Assembly (NCBI RefSeq): GCF_018599195.1
Contig: NZ_JAHFVK010000002.1
Location: 876,001 to 940,000, forward strand
DNA length: 64,000 nt
Reading direction: 5' to 3'
Source: Croceibacterium selenioxidans
GTDB lineage: Bacteria > Pseudomonadota > Alphaproteobacteria > Sphingomonadales > Sphingomonadaceae
The notes under the pieces are model-generated. The model was not told the origin of the DNA. It ran no database searches and worked only from the letters and a program-made list of their open reading frames with translations. A program made the position numbers and the translations under genes. Each line of letters opens with the position of its first letter. Within the stretch, counting starts at the first letter, position 1. Positions 24,908 through 32,914 of this stretch are shown here, piece after piece.

Positions 24908-25471
24908 ATGGACATTCGAGTGTCCGGCCACCAGATGGATACCGGCTCGGCTCTTCAGGATCACGCTTCGGATCGACTCGTCGCGATCAGCCAGAAGTAC
25001 TTCGATCGCGCACTTTCCTCGACGGTCACTTTCGGAAAGGCACCCGCCGGGGCCTTCGCCTGCGACATTGTGCTTCACGCCAACCAGGGCCTTATTCTCA
25101 AAAGCCACGGACAGGCGCAGGACGCGCACCTGGCTTTCGACCAGGCGGCGGAAAAAGTCGAAAAGCAGCTTCGCCGCTATAAGCGGCGCCTGAAGGACCG
25201 CCATGAGCAAGCTATCCACGCTGCTCTGGCAGAAGAGGCGGCTTACACGATTTTCGCTGCTGAAGAACCGGAAGCGGAGGAAGTAACGGACGCACCACCG
25301 GTCATCGCGGAAACTCGGGTTGATATACCTGAAGTCAGCGTTTCCGACGCCGTCATGCTTCTCGATTTGAGACACACCAACGCGCTCTTCTTCAAAAATG
25401 CTGGAACAGGGCGCCATAATATGGTGTACCGCCGGAATGATGGGTCGATCGGTTGGGTCGAGCCCTCCTGA
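24908..25471 (+). CDS. hpf: ribosome hibernation promoting factor, long form
   Basis: This 187-aa protein has the N-terminal RaiA/YfiA domain (MDIRVSGHQMDTGSALQDHA to the RRYKRRLKDRH basic helix, about 1-105), then an acidic linker. The C-terminal dimerisation domain (about 130-185) contains DAVMLLDLRHTNALFFKN and IGWVEP. Long HPF alone drives 100S ribosome dimer formation in stationary phase. It is followed by ptsN, the usual neighbour, but rpoN is not present in the window. Confidence 0.96.
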   Translation: MDIRVSGHQMDTGSALQDHASDRLVAISQKYFDRALSSTVTFGKAPAGAFACDIVLHANQGLILKSHGQAQDAHLAFDQAAEKVEKQLRRYKRRLKDRHEQAIHAALAEEAAYTIFAAEEPEAEEVTDAPPVIAETRVDIPEVSVSDAVMLLDLRHTNALFFKNAGTGRHNMVYRRNDGSIGWVEPS

Positions 25472-25599
25472 ACCCGGCCTATGACTTAGGAAAGGCCGAC
25501 GACGCTGCCCTATTTCTTCTTGAAATCAAGTGGATACGCGCGGGCTGACAACCCGCGCATAGCGGCGCGAATCAGAATGTGAACCAGAGAAGCCGAGAC

Positions 25600-26061
25600 A
25601 TGAGTCCCTTGTTTTCGATCAAGCCCGAAGCGATCGCCTTCGTCGATGCTGCCGATAAGCAGTCGATCCTTGAGCAACTGAGTGCCGTTTTTGCTCGCAG
25701 CTGGGGTCTCGACGCCGGCCAAGTGCTCGAACAGCTCGACGAGCGCGAAAAGCTCGGTAGCACCGGCTTTGGTCGCGGCGTGGCGATTCCGCACGCCCGA
25801 TTTCCAGGCGTCACACGTCCCGTGGCGGCGTTGTTGAAGCTTCGTCACCCGGCCGATTTCGCTTCGGCTGACGGCCTGCCTGTCGATCTCGTCATCGGCT
25901 TGCTCTCGCCCGAGAACAGCGGCGCGACGCACCTTCACGCCCTCGCCGCGATCTCGCGCCTGATGCGGGATGAGCGCGTCCATGAAGCCCTGAGCGATGC
26001 GCCCGACGAGGAAGCGCTCTATGGCTTGTTGACCAATGCCACGGACCGCGACGCCGCCTGA
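25600..26061 (+). CDS. ptsN: PTS IIA-Ntr regulatory protein PtsN
   Basis: This 153-aa PTS EIIA-type-2 protein takes phosphate from NPr and regulates nitrogen, potassium and stress responses instead of sugar import. The phosphorylated histidine is H65 in GVAIPHARFPG. The ATG at 25600 is preferred over an upstream start because it begins the domain directly. It follows hpf at 128 bp, and its 3' end overlaps the next gene by 26 bp. Confidence 0.93.
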   Translation: MSPLFSIKPEAIAFVDAADKQSILEQLSAVFARSWGLDAGQVLEQLDEREKLGSTGFGRGVAIPHARFPGVTRPVAALLKLRHPADFASADGLPVDLVIGLLSPENSGATHLHALAAISRLMRDERVHEALSDAPDEEALYGLLTNATDRDAA

Positions 26062-26530
26062 CGTGCCCGACATAGCCGGAGCCAGCGGCGCCGACGTCCA
26101 TTATCGCGCGCTCGAATCCCTTTACGCCGCCGCGCCGGTGAACCGGTTGTTCGAATCCCGGCTCGAGATCCTCGGCGAAGGTCATTCGCGAATCCGCTTC
26201 ACCGTCGACGAGCGGCACTTCCACGCGGCTGGCGCGGCGCATGGCACGATCTACTTCAAGATGCTCGACGACGCGGCCTTCTACGCCGCGAATTCCATGG
26301 TCACCGACCGGTTCCTGCTGACCACGGGCTTCAATCTGCTCTTCACCAAACCGGTCCGTGGCGGAGAAGTTATTGCCGAAGGCCGCTGGGTCAGCGGGCG
26401 CCGGCGCGTGTTCATTGCCGATTCCCACCTCCTCGATGCAGAGGGTGAAGAGATCGGCCGCGGCACCGGCACCTTCATGCGATCCCACATTCCGCTGTCG
26501 AGCCTGCCCGGATATCGGGCCGAAAGGTGA
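26036..26530 (+). CDS. PaaI-type hotdog thioesterase
   Basis: This 164-aa single hotdog domain protein probably hydrolyses acyl-CoA thioesters. The family block is HAAGAAHGTIYFKMLDDAAFYAAN, with the catalytic-position acidic residue in LDDAA. The listed ATG lies inside ptsN; a GTG at 26063, just after the ptsN stop, is an equally possible start and would shorten it by nine residues. Substrate is unknown. A DUF1491 gene begins 4 bp after its stop. Confidence 0.85.
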   Translation: MPRTATPPDVPDIAGASGADVHYRALESLYAAAPVNRLFESRLEILGEGHSRIRFTVDERHFHAAGAAHGTIYFKMLDDAAFYAANSMVTDRFLLTTGFNLLFTKPVRGGEVIAEGRWVSGRRRVFIADSHLLDAEGEEIGRGTGTFMRSHIPLSSLPGYRAER

Positions 26531-26534
26531 TTCG

Positions 26535-26879
26535 ATGGAAGCCCGGCTTCCCGCCCATATCGAAGTTTCCGGGCTGATTCGCTCCGTCGAGGCGGCGGGC
26601 GGCTTTGCGACCGTTATCGCAAGGGGTGAACGTGACGCGGGCACCTTGCTTGTCATTTGTTGCGCCAACGGCTCTCCGGCTAAAGCATACGAACGTATGC
26701 CGCTGCCGGACGGAACTCGGGCCTGGACGCTCACGCGCACTCAAGCCCCTGAAACTCCCCAGGAATTCTGGGATTATTGTGATCGGCGCAAGCAGCAGGA
26801 CGGCGATCTCTGGATTGTGGAACTGGACATCGCGGATGGAGAACGGTTCATCGCTTTGGCCGGATCCGCACGTTGCTGA
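26535..26879 (+). CDS. DUF1491 family protein
   Basis: This 114-aa protein begins at the ATG at 26535 (MEARLPAHIEVSGLIR), matching the DUF1491 pattern of short alphaproteobacterial proteins that follow hpf, ptsN and thioesterase genes. WTLTRTQAPETPQEFWDYCDRR and DLWIVELDI are the conserved C-terminal blocks. Function is unknown. It is likely cotranscribed with the thioesterase. The following 196 bp (26880-27075) show no gene. Confidence 0.85.
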   Translation: MEARLPAHIEVSGLIRSVEAAGGFATVIARGERDAGTLLVICCANGSPAKAYERMPLPDGTRAWTLTRTQAPETPQEFWDYCDRRKQQDGDLWIVELDIADGERFIALAGSARC

Positions 26880-27075
26880 CGTGGCGCGATTGGCTATCTG
26901 ACCCCCGACTTCCCATAGCGTAGGCGGTTAAGCGCACGGCACAATGCCGGGCGAACCAGCGCGCAGACGGGGAGTGGCCGGCAGGCTGCTGATGGTTCGC
27001 GGAGTTACGGGTCGTTTCGTAATCGCGTTCCACGAGCCTGTGTCGGGACACTCACCGCCTTAAGTTCTGATTTCA

Positions 27076-27732
27076 ATGTCGAAGACTTTTGGGGCCGGAG
27101 CCATGCTCACGGCCATTGCCGGCTTTGTTGCCATGTTTGGCGCCGGCAGCACGGGGGCCTGGGCCCAGGAAGAAGCTCTTCCAATCCAGGAAGCAGTCGC
27201 CGTCGTGGCCGAAGCGCCCGCGGCCGACGAACCGCGGTTCGTCGCAAGCGAAGCGGTTCAGCCGCTCGATGTTCAGGAATTCGGTGAAGAGGCCGCTGCG
27301 CGTTATCGCCAGGCCACCTCGCTCCAGGAGCTCGTCGGCGACATGCCGATCGATGCCGAACTGTCCGCCGATATGAAGTGCCTCGCGGAGGCCGTCTATT
27401 TCGAAGCCCGTGGCGAGCCGCTTGACGGCCAGTTGGCCGTCGCCAAAGTAGTCATCAACCGTTCGACGTCAGGCCTTTACCCGAGCGACTATTGCTCGGT
27501 CGTAACCCAGCGCGCGCAATTCTCGTTCGTGAGGGGTGGTCGCATTCCCCGGGCCGACGAAGGATCCGCTGCGTGGCGCCGGGCCTTGGCGGTCGCACAG
27601 ATCGCTCACCAGGACCTGTGGAGCTGCCCCGCCGACGACGCGATGTATTTCCATGCTACTTACGTGAAGCCAGGCTGGGCCAGCCGCAAGCGGCAGCTCG
27701 CGCGCATCGACACGCATATCTTCTATCGTTGA
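27076..27732 (+). CDS. cell wall hydrolase, SleB/Hydrolase_2 family
   Basis: This 218-aa protein has a signal peptide (to about residue 30, GAWAQ), an acidic linker, then the Hydrolase_2 domain (about 95-218). The conserved segment CLAEAVYFEARGEPLDGQLAVAKVV contains the catalytic glutamate; YPSDYCSVVTQRAQFSF and FHATYVKPGW follow. By family it cleaves peptidoglycan glycan strands in the periplasm. Spore-cortex function in Bacillus SleB does not apply here. Confidence 0.9.
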   Translation: MSKTFGAGAMLTAIAGFVAMFGAGSTGAWAQEEALPIQEAVAVVAEAPAADEPRFVASEAVQPLDVQEFGEEAAARYRQATSLQELVGDMPIDAELSADMKCLAEAVYFEARGEPLDGQLAVAKVVINRSTSGLYPSDYCSVVTQRAQFSFVRGGRIPRADEGSAAWRRALAVAQIAHQDLWSCPADDAMYFHATYVKPGWASRKRQLARIDTHIFYR

Positions 27733-27741
27733 TTTCGGGGA

Positions 27742-28515
27742 TTAGTCCCTGATTTCGACCCAGACCGGCGCGTGGTCGCTGGCCTTTTCGCGCCCGCGAT
27801 AGGCCTTGTCCACGCCCGCCGCGGTCATCCTGTCCGCCGCTTGCGGTGACAGCAGCAGGTGGTCGATGCGGAACCCATGGTCGCGTTGCCAGGCGCCGGC
27901 CTGGTAGTCCCAGAAGGTCCACACCCCGCCCTGCGGATTGAGCGTGTCGATCGCGTCGGTCCACCCGTCATGAAGAAGTCGGGCGTAAGCATCGCGTGAG
28001 GCGGGCTGCATCAGCGCGTCATTGGCCATGGCCCGCACCGAGAACACGTCCTTGTCTTCGGGAATGACGTTGAAATCGCCCACCACCACGACCGGCGCCT
28101 CACTTTCGAGCAATTCGGCAAGACGCGTGCGCAGTCGCTCCATCCAGGCGATCTTGTAATCAAACTTGGGGCCGGGCTGCGGATTGCCGTTGGGCAGGTA
28201 AAGATTGACCACCCTTACCCCGTGCACCTCCGCCTCGATGAAACGGGCCTGCTCGTCCTCCGGATCCCCGGGAAGCCCGCGCCCGCTTTCGACCGGCTCG
28301 ACACCGTCGGCCAGGATGGCGACGCCGTTGAAGCCCTTCTGCCCGTGGCAGATCGCGTGATAGCCGATCTTCTCGAACTCTTCGAAAGGGAAGCCCTCTT
28401 CCTGGCTCTTCACTTCCTGAAGGCAAGCGACGGCAGGGCGGGTCTCCTCAAGCCATTCAAGCAGGCGAGGCAGGCGCGCTTTGACGCCGTTGATGTTGAA
28501 GCTGGCTATCCGCAC
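27742..28515 (-). CDS. xthA: exodeoxyribonuclease III
   Basis: This 257-aa EEP-family enzyme removes 3' blocking groups and cuts at abasic sites in base-excision repair. MRIASFNINGVKARL starts the fold; CLQEVK holds the metal glutamate, NLYLPNGNP the histidine-side motif, VVGDFNVIPEDKDV the catalytic DxN pair and KASDHAPVWVEI the terminal DH. All active-site motifs are present and length is normal. Convergent with the SleB gene. Confidence 0.97.
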   Translation of the reverse strand: MRIASFNINGVKARLPRLLEWLEETRPAVACLQEVKSQEEGFPFEEFEKIGYHAICHGQKGFNGVAILADGVEPVESGRGLPGDPEDEQARFIEAEVHGVRVVNLYLPNGNPQPGPKFDYKIAWMERLRTRLAELLESEAPVVVVGDFNVIPEDKDVFSVRAMANDALMQPASRDAYARLLHDGWTDAIDTLNPQGGVWTFWDYQAGAWQRDHGFRIDHLLLSPQAADRMTAAGVDKAYRGREKASDHAPVWVEIRD

Positions 28516-28598
28516 GAGGCCACCATTATGGTGTCTGTTCAGACTTGGCTAGCGCCAAGCCCGCAGGCTTCGCCTTCGGTGCGAACCGAATAGCGCCC

Positions 28599-28937
28599 CT
28601 AGATTCCGAAACTGGAGCCGCAGCCGCAGCCGGCGGCCGCGTTCGGATTTTCAACTTTGAACGCCGCTCCGCCGAGCGATTCGACAAAGTCGACCACGCT
28701 GCCCGCCACGAGTTCCAGGCTCACCGGATCGACCACCAGCTTCACGCCCTCGGTTTCGCTGATCAGGTCTTCAGCGTCTGTTCCATCGGCCAAGTCGAAC
28801 TTGTACTGGAAGCCTGAGCAGCCCCCTCCCTCGACCGAAAGGCGCAAAATGGCCTCTCGGCCTTGCTTGCGGGCGATGGCGCCGACGCGGTTCGCGGCGG
28901 CTGGAGTGAGAGTGAGAGCCTGGGCCATGGCAGGCAT
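28599..28937 (-). CDS. erpA: iron-sulfur cluster insertion protein ErpA
   Basis: This 112-aa A-type carrier passes Fe-S clusters to apo-proteins. The three cysteines sit in GGGCSGFQYKF and the terminal GCGCGSSF. I choose the ATG at 28937 (MPAMAQALTLTP) because GGAGGG lies upstream at useful spacing; an ATG three codons later is also possible. It is separate from the suf operon, where a second A-type protein is encoded at 56248-56604. Confidence 0.93.
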   Translation of the reverse strand: MPAMAQALTLTPAAANRVGAIARKQGREAILRLSVEGGGCSGFQYKFDLADGTDAEDLISETEGVKLVVDPVSLELVAGSVVDFVESLGGAAFKVENPNAAAGCGCGSSFGI

Positions 28938-28959
28938 GTAGGGGTCCGCCCTCCCCGGC

Positions 28960-29388
28960 TCAAGCAGTACGAATGTAATCGCGCATGGCATTGGCCTCGC
29001 TTTCGACGAGCTCAAGGCGATATTTCACCAGGTCGCCGATCGAAATGAAGGCCGCCAGCCGGTCTCCGTCGAGGACCGGCAAGTGACGGATGCGACGCAA
29101 GGTCATGACTTCCAGCGCGTCGAGAACATCGGTTGTTGGTTCTGCCGCGATCGGCGGGGCGGTCATCACATCCGCCACCTTCAGGTCAAGCGCGGCCGCG
29201 CCGTGCCTGGCGATGCAGTAGAGCAGGTCCCGTTCGGAAAAAATCCCGTCGACCTGTCCGCCCGTGACGACGGGCATGGCGCCGATCCGGTTCTCCGCCA
29301 GCCGCTCGGCCGCCGCGCGCACGGTTTCCTCGGGTGAGCATTCGATGATCTGCTGGTTACGTCCGGCGATCACTCGGGCGATAGTCAT
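28960..29388 (-). CDS. CBS-domain pair protein
   Basis: This 142-aa protein consists of two CBS domains, which bind adenosyl nucleotides. The first spans about 8-62 (ETVRAAAERLAENRIGAMPVV, SERDLLYCIARHG) and the second 75-130 (TDVLDALEVMTLRRIRHLPVL, ISIGDLVKYRL). There is no catalytic domain. The ATG at 29388 follows GGGAGAG. It is close to erpA on the same strand; function cannot be assigned. Confidence 0.9.
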   Translation of the reverse strand: MTIARVIAGRNQQIIECSPEETVRAAAERLAENRIGAMPVVTGGQVDGIFSERDLLYCIARHGAAALDLKVADVMTAPPIAAEPTTDVLDALEVMTLRRIRHLPVLDGDRLAAFISIGDLVKYRLELVESEANAMRDYIRTA

Positions 29389-29494
29389 GGCGACTCTCCC
29401 TTCTTGGAGGGGTAACATGACATGAAACAAGGGCTTGGCCAAATCGCAGAGCTCTTGCGTTGCCAAGCCGTGGCCCAAGGGCCATGTGATCGGC

Positions 29495-29800
29495 ATGACC
29501 AAGCGTTCTCCGCTCGATGACCCCAGCACATCTGCTCACGCGTGGGCGCGGTACAAACGTCTGATGAAGTGGATGTTCGCCTTCACTTTGGCCGTGGTGG
29601 TGGTGGCGCTGGTCTGGGTCTACCTGACGGCAGGGATGCCTTCGATCCACCTCTTCATCGCCACCGCGCTTGGCGTAGGACTGGCGGTGCTGCTTATGTC
29701 GGCCCTCATGGGCCTCGTGTTCCTGTCGAGCGGAACCGGGCACGATGAATCGATCTCGGAGGTCGAGGACCGCGATCAGGCGGATGGGCGCAAGCGGTAG
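29495..29800 (+). CDS. small inner-membrane protein with two TM segments
   Basis: This 101-aa protein begins at the ATG at 29495 ([12 protein letters not shown]). Two hydrophobic stretches ([18 protein letters not shown] and [23 protein letters not shown]) are followed by an acidic, basic-ended tail. No family recognised. The last 25 bp overlap the 3' end of the convergent ferredoxin gene. Confidence 0.65.
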   Translation: MTKRSPLDDPSTSAHAWARYKRLMKWMFAFTLAVVVVALVWVYLTAGMPSIHLFIATALGVGLAVLLMSALMGLVFLSSGTGHDESISEVEDRDQADGRKR

Positions 29801-30150
29801 TCTTCGACGGGCACTCCGTCGATCAGGTGCTCCTGGATAATGCGTTCGAGCACCGGTTCGGTGCATGAATGGTACCAGACCCCGTCAGGCCAGACGACCG
29901 CAATGGGCCCCGCCTCGCAGATCTGCAGGCAGTCGGCCTTGGTCCGCTGGACGCCTCCTGCCCCGACTAGCCCGAGCTCGCGCAAACGCCGCTTGAGATA
30001 GTTCCACGAAGCCTCGCCCACCTCGCGCCGGCAGCAGGCCTGCTTTTCCGACATCGCGCAAAGAAAGATCTGGCGCTTGATGGCGTCGCCGCCAATCGCC
30101 GCGAGCGCGCGTTTGGCCTGGGCCAGATTGGCGGGTGGGTTGTCAGTCAT
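29776..30150 (-). CDS. thioredoxin-like [2Fe-2S] ferredoxin-domain protein
   Basis: This 124-aa protein resembles the (2Fe-2S) ferredoxin domain family related to NuoE and Azotobacter FeSII. Cysteine ligands appear in [11 protein letters not shown] and [38 protein letters not shown] is the conserved C-terminal block. Its redox partner is unknown. Lies just downstream of popZ on the same strand. Confidence 0.82.
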   Translation of the reverse strand: MTDNPPANLAQAKRALAAIGGDAIKRQIFLCAMSEKQACCRREVGEASWNYLKRRLRELGLVGAGGVQRTKADCLQICEAGPIAVVWPDGVWYHSCTEPVLERIIQEHLIDGVPVEDYRLRPSA

Positions 30151-30190
30151 GGAGAAAACGTTCGGCGCGTGCCTGGGATGGCACGGGCGA

Positions 30191-30661
30191 TCAGCCCTTC
30201 TTGCCGGCGATCCGCGCGATCTCTGCCTTCACCAGTCGTTCGACCATGTCCGGCAGGTTGCGTTCGAGCCATTCGGCCAACATGGGGCGCAGCAAGTCGC
30301 GGGTCAGCCCCTCGAGCGAGGTCTCACCCGAACGGACGATCTGCGGTGGGACGCCCGGTTCCGAGATCAAGGCCAGGGCTTCGAGCGATTCCCGCATCGA
30401 GCGCGCGGTGCCTTCGGTCATGAGCCGCTCGGCGTCCGGAGTAGCGGGCTTCGCGGGGCTGGCCAACTCGACGGCTGCGCCCAGTTCGAGAATCTCTTCC
30501 TCGGCTTCGTAGGCTTCCCCGGGTTGGGCCGGCGTCAGGGCGATACCGGCACTTTCCCGCCGGCGGCGCTCAGCCTGAAGCGCTTCGCGATTGTCGCGCG
30601 CAATCACCTTCTTGATGGAAGCGAGAATCTCTTCGACCGAGGGTTCGCCTTCGTGCCGCAT
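30191..30661 (-). CDS. popZ: PopZ family polar organising protein (DUF2497)
   Basis: This 156-aa protein uses the ATG at 30661. It has the two conserved ends of PopZ with a variable acidic middle: N-terminal [18 protein letters not shown] (about 6-22) and C-terminal [20 protein letters not shown] with VKAEIARI. In Caulobacter, PopZ self-assembles at the pole through its C-terminus, and its N-terminus anchors ParB-parS and other clients. The gene is 10 bp downstream of tolC. It is shorter than Caulobacter PopZ (177), mostly through a smaller P/E-rich linker. Confidence 0.85.
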   Translation of the reverse strand: MRHEGEPSVEEILASIKKVIARDNREALQAERRRRESAGIALTPAQPGEAYEAEEEILELGAAVELASPAKPATPDAERLMTEGTARSMRESLEALALISEPGVPPQIVRSGETSLEGLTRDLLRPMLAEWLERNLPDMVERLVKAEIARIAGKKG

Positions 30662-30671
30662 ACCTGCCCCG

Positions 30672-32126
30672 TTATTCGACCGCTTGCTGGGGCGGAATCT
30701 CCGCGTCCTGGGCGGGGATGTCAACGGTCCGGGTCGACTGAGTCACCGGTGCCGGATCGTCGCTCCAATCCCAGGCCTTGCGGCGGACGCGTTCGTAGTT
30801 GACCGTCGGATCGTAGAGCGTGCCCAGTTCGTCGAGACCCAGGTCGCGCGCTTCGGCGCGGCCCATGGCGGCCAGCAGGGTGAAGCCGGCGACGTAAGCG
30901 TTGCGCCGCGCGGTCACGAGCTGAACCTGGGCGCGCAGGTGTTCCTGCTGTGCGTCCAAGATGTCGAGGATGGTGCGGTTGCCTACGGTATTCTCCGCCC
31001 GCACGCCTTCCAGGCTCAGCGCGGCGGCTTCAACTGCCGTCTGGCTCGAGGCGATAATCTCGTTCGCCGCGCGCCAGCTGGAATAGGCGGCGCGCACCTG
31101 GGCGATCAAGTCACGCTCGGTCGCCACGATGTTCTCGAGCGCGACCGATTCGCGTGCTTGGGCCTGCCTGCGCAGCGCGGCGGGGCGGCCTCCCTGGTAA
31201 AGCGGCACCGTGGCACGCACGCCAACCGAAGCGCCACTGTTCGAGTTGGGCGTCAGGCCCTGCAAGGCTTCGGGCAACGAGTTGAGGAAGTTCGAGTAGT
31301 CCGCACCTGCGTTGACACTGAGGGTCGGCAAGCGCGACGCGCTGGCAACCCGCACGTCGAAGCCGGCGGCCTTGGCGCGCTCCATGGCCGCGAGCAGGTC
31401 GGGATTGTTCTGCAAGGCCACGTCGACCGCGTCGTCCGGAGTCGCCGGCAAGCCCGGCAGCGGCGGAGGCGGCTGAAGGTCCGTGGGCGCCTCCCCGACC
31501 AGAGCGATATAGTTTTCGCGAGCCCGGATCAGGTTCGCGCGCGAGGCTTCCAGGTCGCCTCGAGCCAGTGAGAGGCGCGATTGCGACTGGGCGACGTCGG
31601 TGCGAGTAAGATCGCCGATTTCGAAACGGTCGCTGGTCGCCTGCAGGTTGACGTTGAGCACCTCGACGTTGTTGGCGGCGAGGCCGACCAGCGCTTCGTT
31701 CTGAACCACGTCCATGTACGCAGCAACGACCTGACTGAAGACCTGGCTTTCAGTGCCCCGCAAGTCGGCCTGCCCCGCGACGACGCGGGTTTCCGCTGCG
31801 CGGATGCCGTTCTTGACCCCACCACCGGCGTAGATCGGCACGCCCAGCGTGACAGAGGCAGTCGCCTGGCGCTGGGCACTGGCGATGTCACTGCTGTCAT
31901 AGGGGAATTCATTGATGCCGCCGCTCGCGCTCAGCGAGGGAAGCGAATCGGCCCGTTCGATCGGCACGTTCTCGTCCGTCGCGCGCTGGTTGGCGCGCGC
32001 TGCTTCGAGCGAGGGATTCGATTCGTAGGCTTTGGCCAAAGCTTCCTTGAGCGTCTCCGCCTGCGCGGGAAGTGCCGCCAGGCAAACGCCGATCGCCAGG
32101 AGGGAGCGAAAAGCCTTCACTCCCAT
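30672..32126 (-). CDS. tolC: TolC family outer-membrane efflux/secretion protein
   Basis: This 484-aa protein starts at the ATG at 32126 with a signal peptide ending at AQAET. It shows two tandem OEP repeats, with ANNVEVLNVNLQATSDRFEIGDLTRTDV in the first and VEAAALSLEGVRAENTVGNRTILDIL in the second, as in TolC proteins that form a periplasm-spanning trimeric tunnel. The C-terminus is acidic and proline-rich. It follows the PCMT-like gene by 1 bp and precedes popZ by 10 bp, so these are probably one transcript. No inner-membrane transporter gene is nearby. Confidence 0.93.
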   Translation of the reverse strand: MGVKAFRSLLAIGVCLAALPAQAETLKEALAKAYESNPSLEAARANQRATDENVPIERADSLPSLSASGGINEFPYDSSDIASAQRQATASVTLGVPIYAGGGVKNGIRAAETRVVAGQADLRGTESQVFSQVVAAYMDVVQNEALVGLAANNVEVLNVNLQATSDRFEIGDLTRTDVAQSQSRLSLARGDLEASRANLIRARENYIALVGEAPTDLQPPPPLPGLPATPDDAVDVALQNNPDLLAAMERAKAAGFDVRVASASRLPTLSVNAGADYSNFLNSLPEALQGLTPNSNSGASVGVRATVPLYQGGRPAALRRQAQARESVALENIVATERDLIAQVRAAYSSWRAANEIIASSQTAVEAAALSLEGVRAENTVGNRTILDILDAQQEHLRAQVQLVTARRNAYVAGFTLLAAMGRAEARDLGLDELGTLYDPTVNYERVRRKAWDWSDDPAPVTQSTRTVDIPAQDAEIPPQQAVE

Positions 32127-32127
32127 C

Positions 32128-32733
32128 TCAGAAACGCCAGCCCTTTGGCGCCGCGAATTCCGGCAGGGACGGGATGCCGAGCTCGGCAAGCGGGAAAAGC
32201 GCGACTTCGCCGGCCGCCTTGCGGCCGATGGCGAGGCGGGAAATGCCGTTCTGGACCAGTCCGGTAACAACGCGGGCTCCTTCGCCAAGGCGGCCGACCA
32301 GCGAGTCGGGTAGCTGTTCGATCGCTCCGTCGACGAGGAGAAGCGTGAAATCGCCGGCTTTGCGGGTCTTGGCGGTGGCTTCGCCAGGCGAAAGCACCTC
32401 GAGCGAGCCGACCAACGGCCGGACCAGCTCTGCCAGGTAGCCGCTGCCGCAATCGACCAGCAGCGCCTTGTCGTTCTGGCTGGGTTGCGCTTCCTGCAGC
32501 ATCATGCCCTGCACCACCGGCGCGGCGAGCTGATGCGTGCTGTCGATCGCGATGGCGCGATCGATATAGGCGTAACTGCTGGCGGCGGGCGGAACAAACC
32601 GTTCACGGGCGACTTCGCCCATGCGGCGCAGCGCCCATTCGGCGTTGACGCCGCTCGTGCGCAGCTGGCTTTCGACCATTGCCCGGCGGGCTGCCTCATG
32701 TCCGGCTAGCGGCCGGTCCTCCACGATCGTCAC
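32128..32733 (-). CDS. PCMT-like protein (protein-L-isoaspartate methyltransferase homologue, core motifs missing)
   Basis: This 201-aa protein probably uses the GTG at 32733. The N-terminal half is clearly PCMT-like (RRAMVESQLRTSGVN, RERFVPPAA, AYIDRAIAI, and the SAM loop VDCGSGYLAEL). The region between the SAM loop and the later LLLVDGAIEQLP block is only about 35 residues, where true PCMTs have about 60; the second SAM motif with its acidic residue and the GDG-type motif are not visible. Methyltransferase activity is therefore doubtful. Coupled to tolC by a 1-bp gap. Confidence 0.8.
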   Translation of the reverse strand: MTIVEDRPLAGHEAARRAMVESQLRTSGVNAEWALRRMGEVARERFVPPAASSYAYIDRAIAIDSTHQLAAPVVQGMMLQEAQPSQNDKALLVDCGSGYLAELVRPLVGSLEVLSPGEATAKTRKAGDFTLLLVDGAIEQLPDSLVGRLGEGARVVTGLVQNGISRLAIGRKAAGEVALFPLAELGIPSLPEFAAPKGWRF

Positions 32734-32914
32734 GTCACAAGTCCATAAAAACAGGGTTGGCGGAGCCTTAGGGCCTGCGACCCGTCGCCGCAATGCTTGG
32801 TATTGTAGCATTTAGTCGCCGACAGCCCTTCGTCATTCGGCATCGTGCCAAGCGCTTTGACCTGCGGGCGGGTGCGCGCCTATGGGGCCATCGACCAGAA
32901 GGAGTACTGTTTCG

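Noticed and set aside
26149-26159. GTTCGAATCCC, resembling a tRNA T-loop
   Set aside because: It lies in the thioesterase coding frame (NRLFESRLEI) and no acceptor, D or anticodon stems fit around it.
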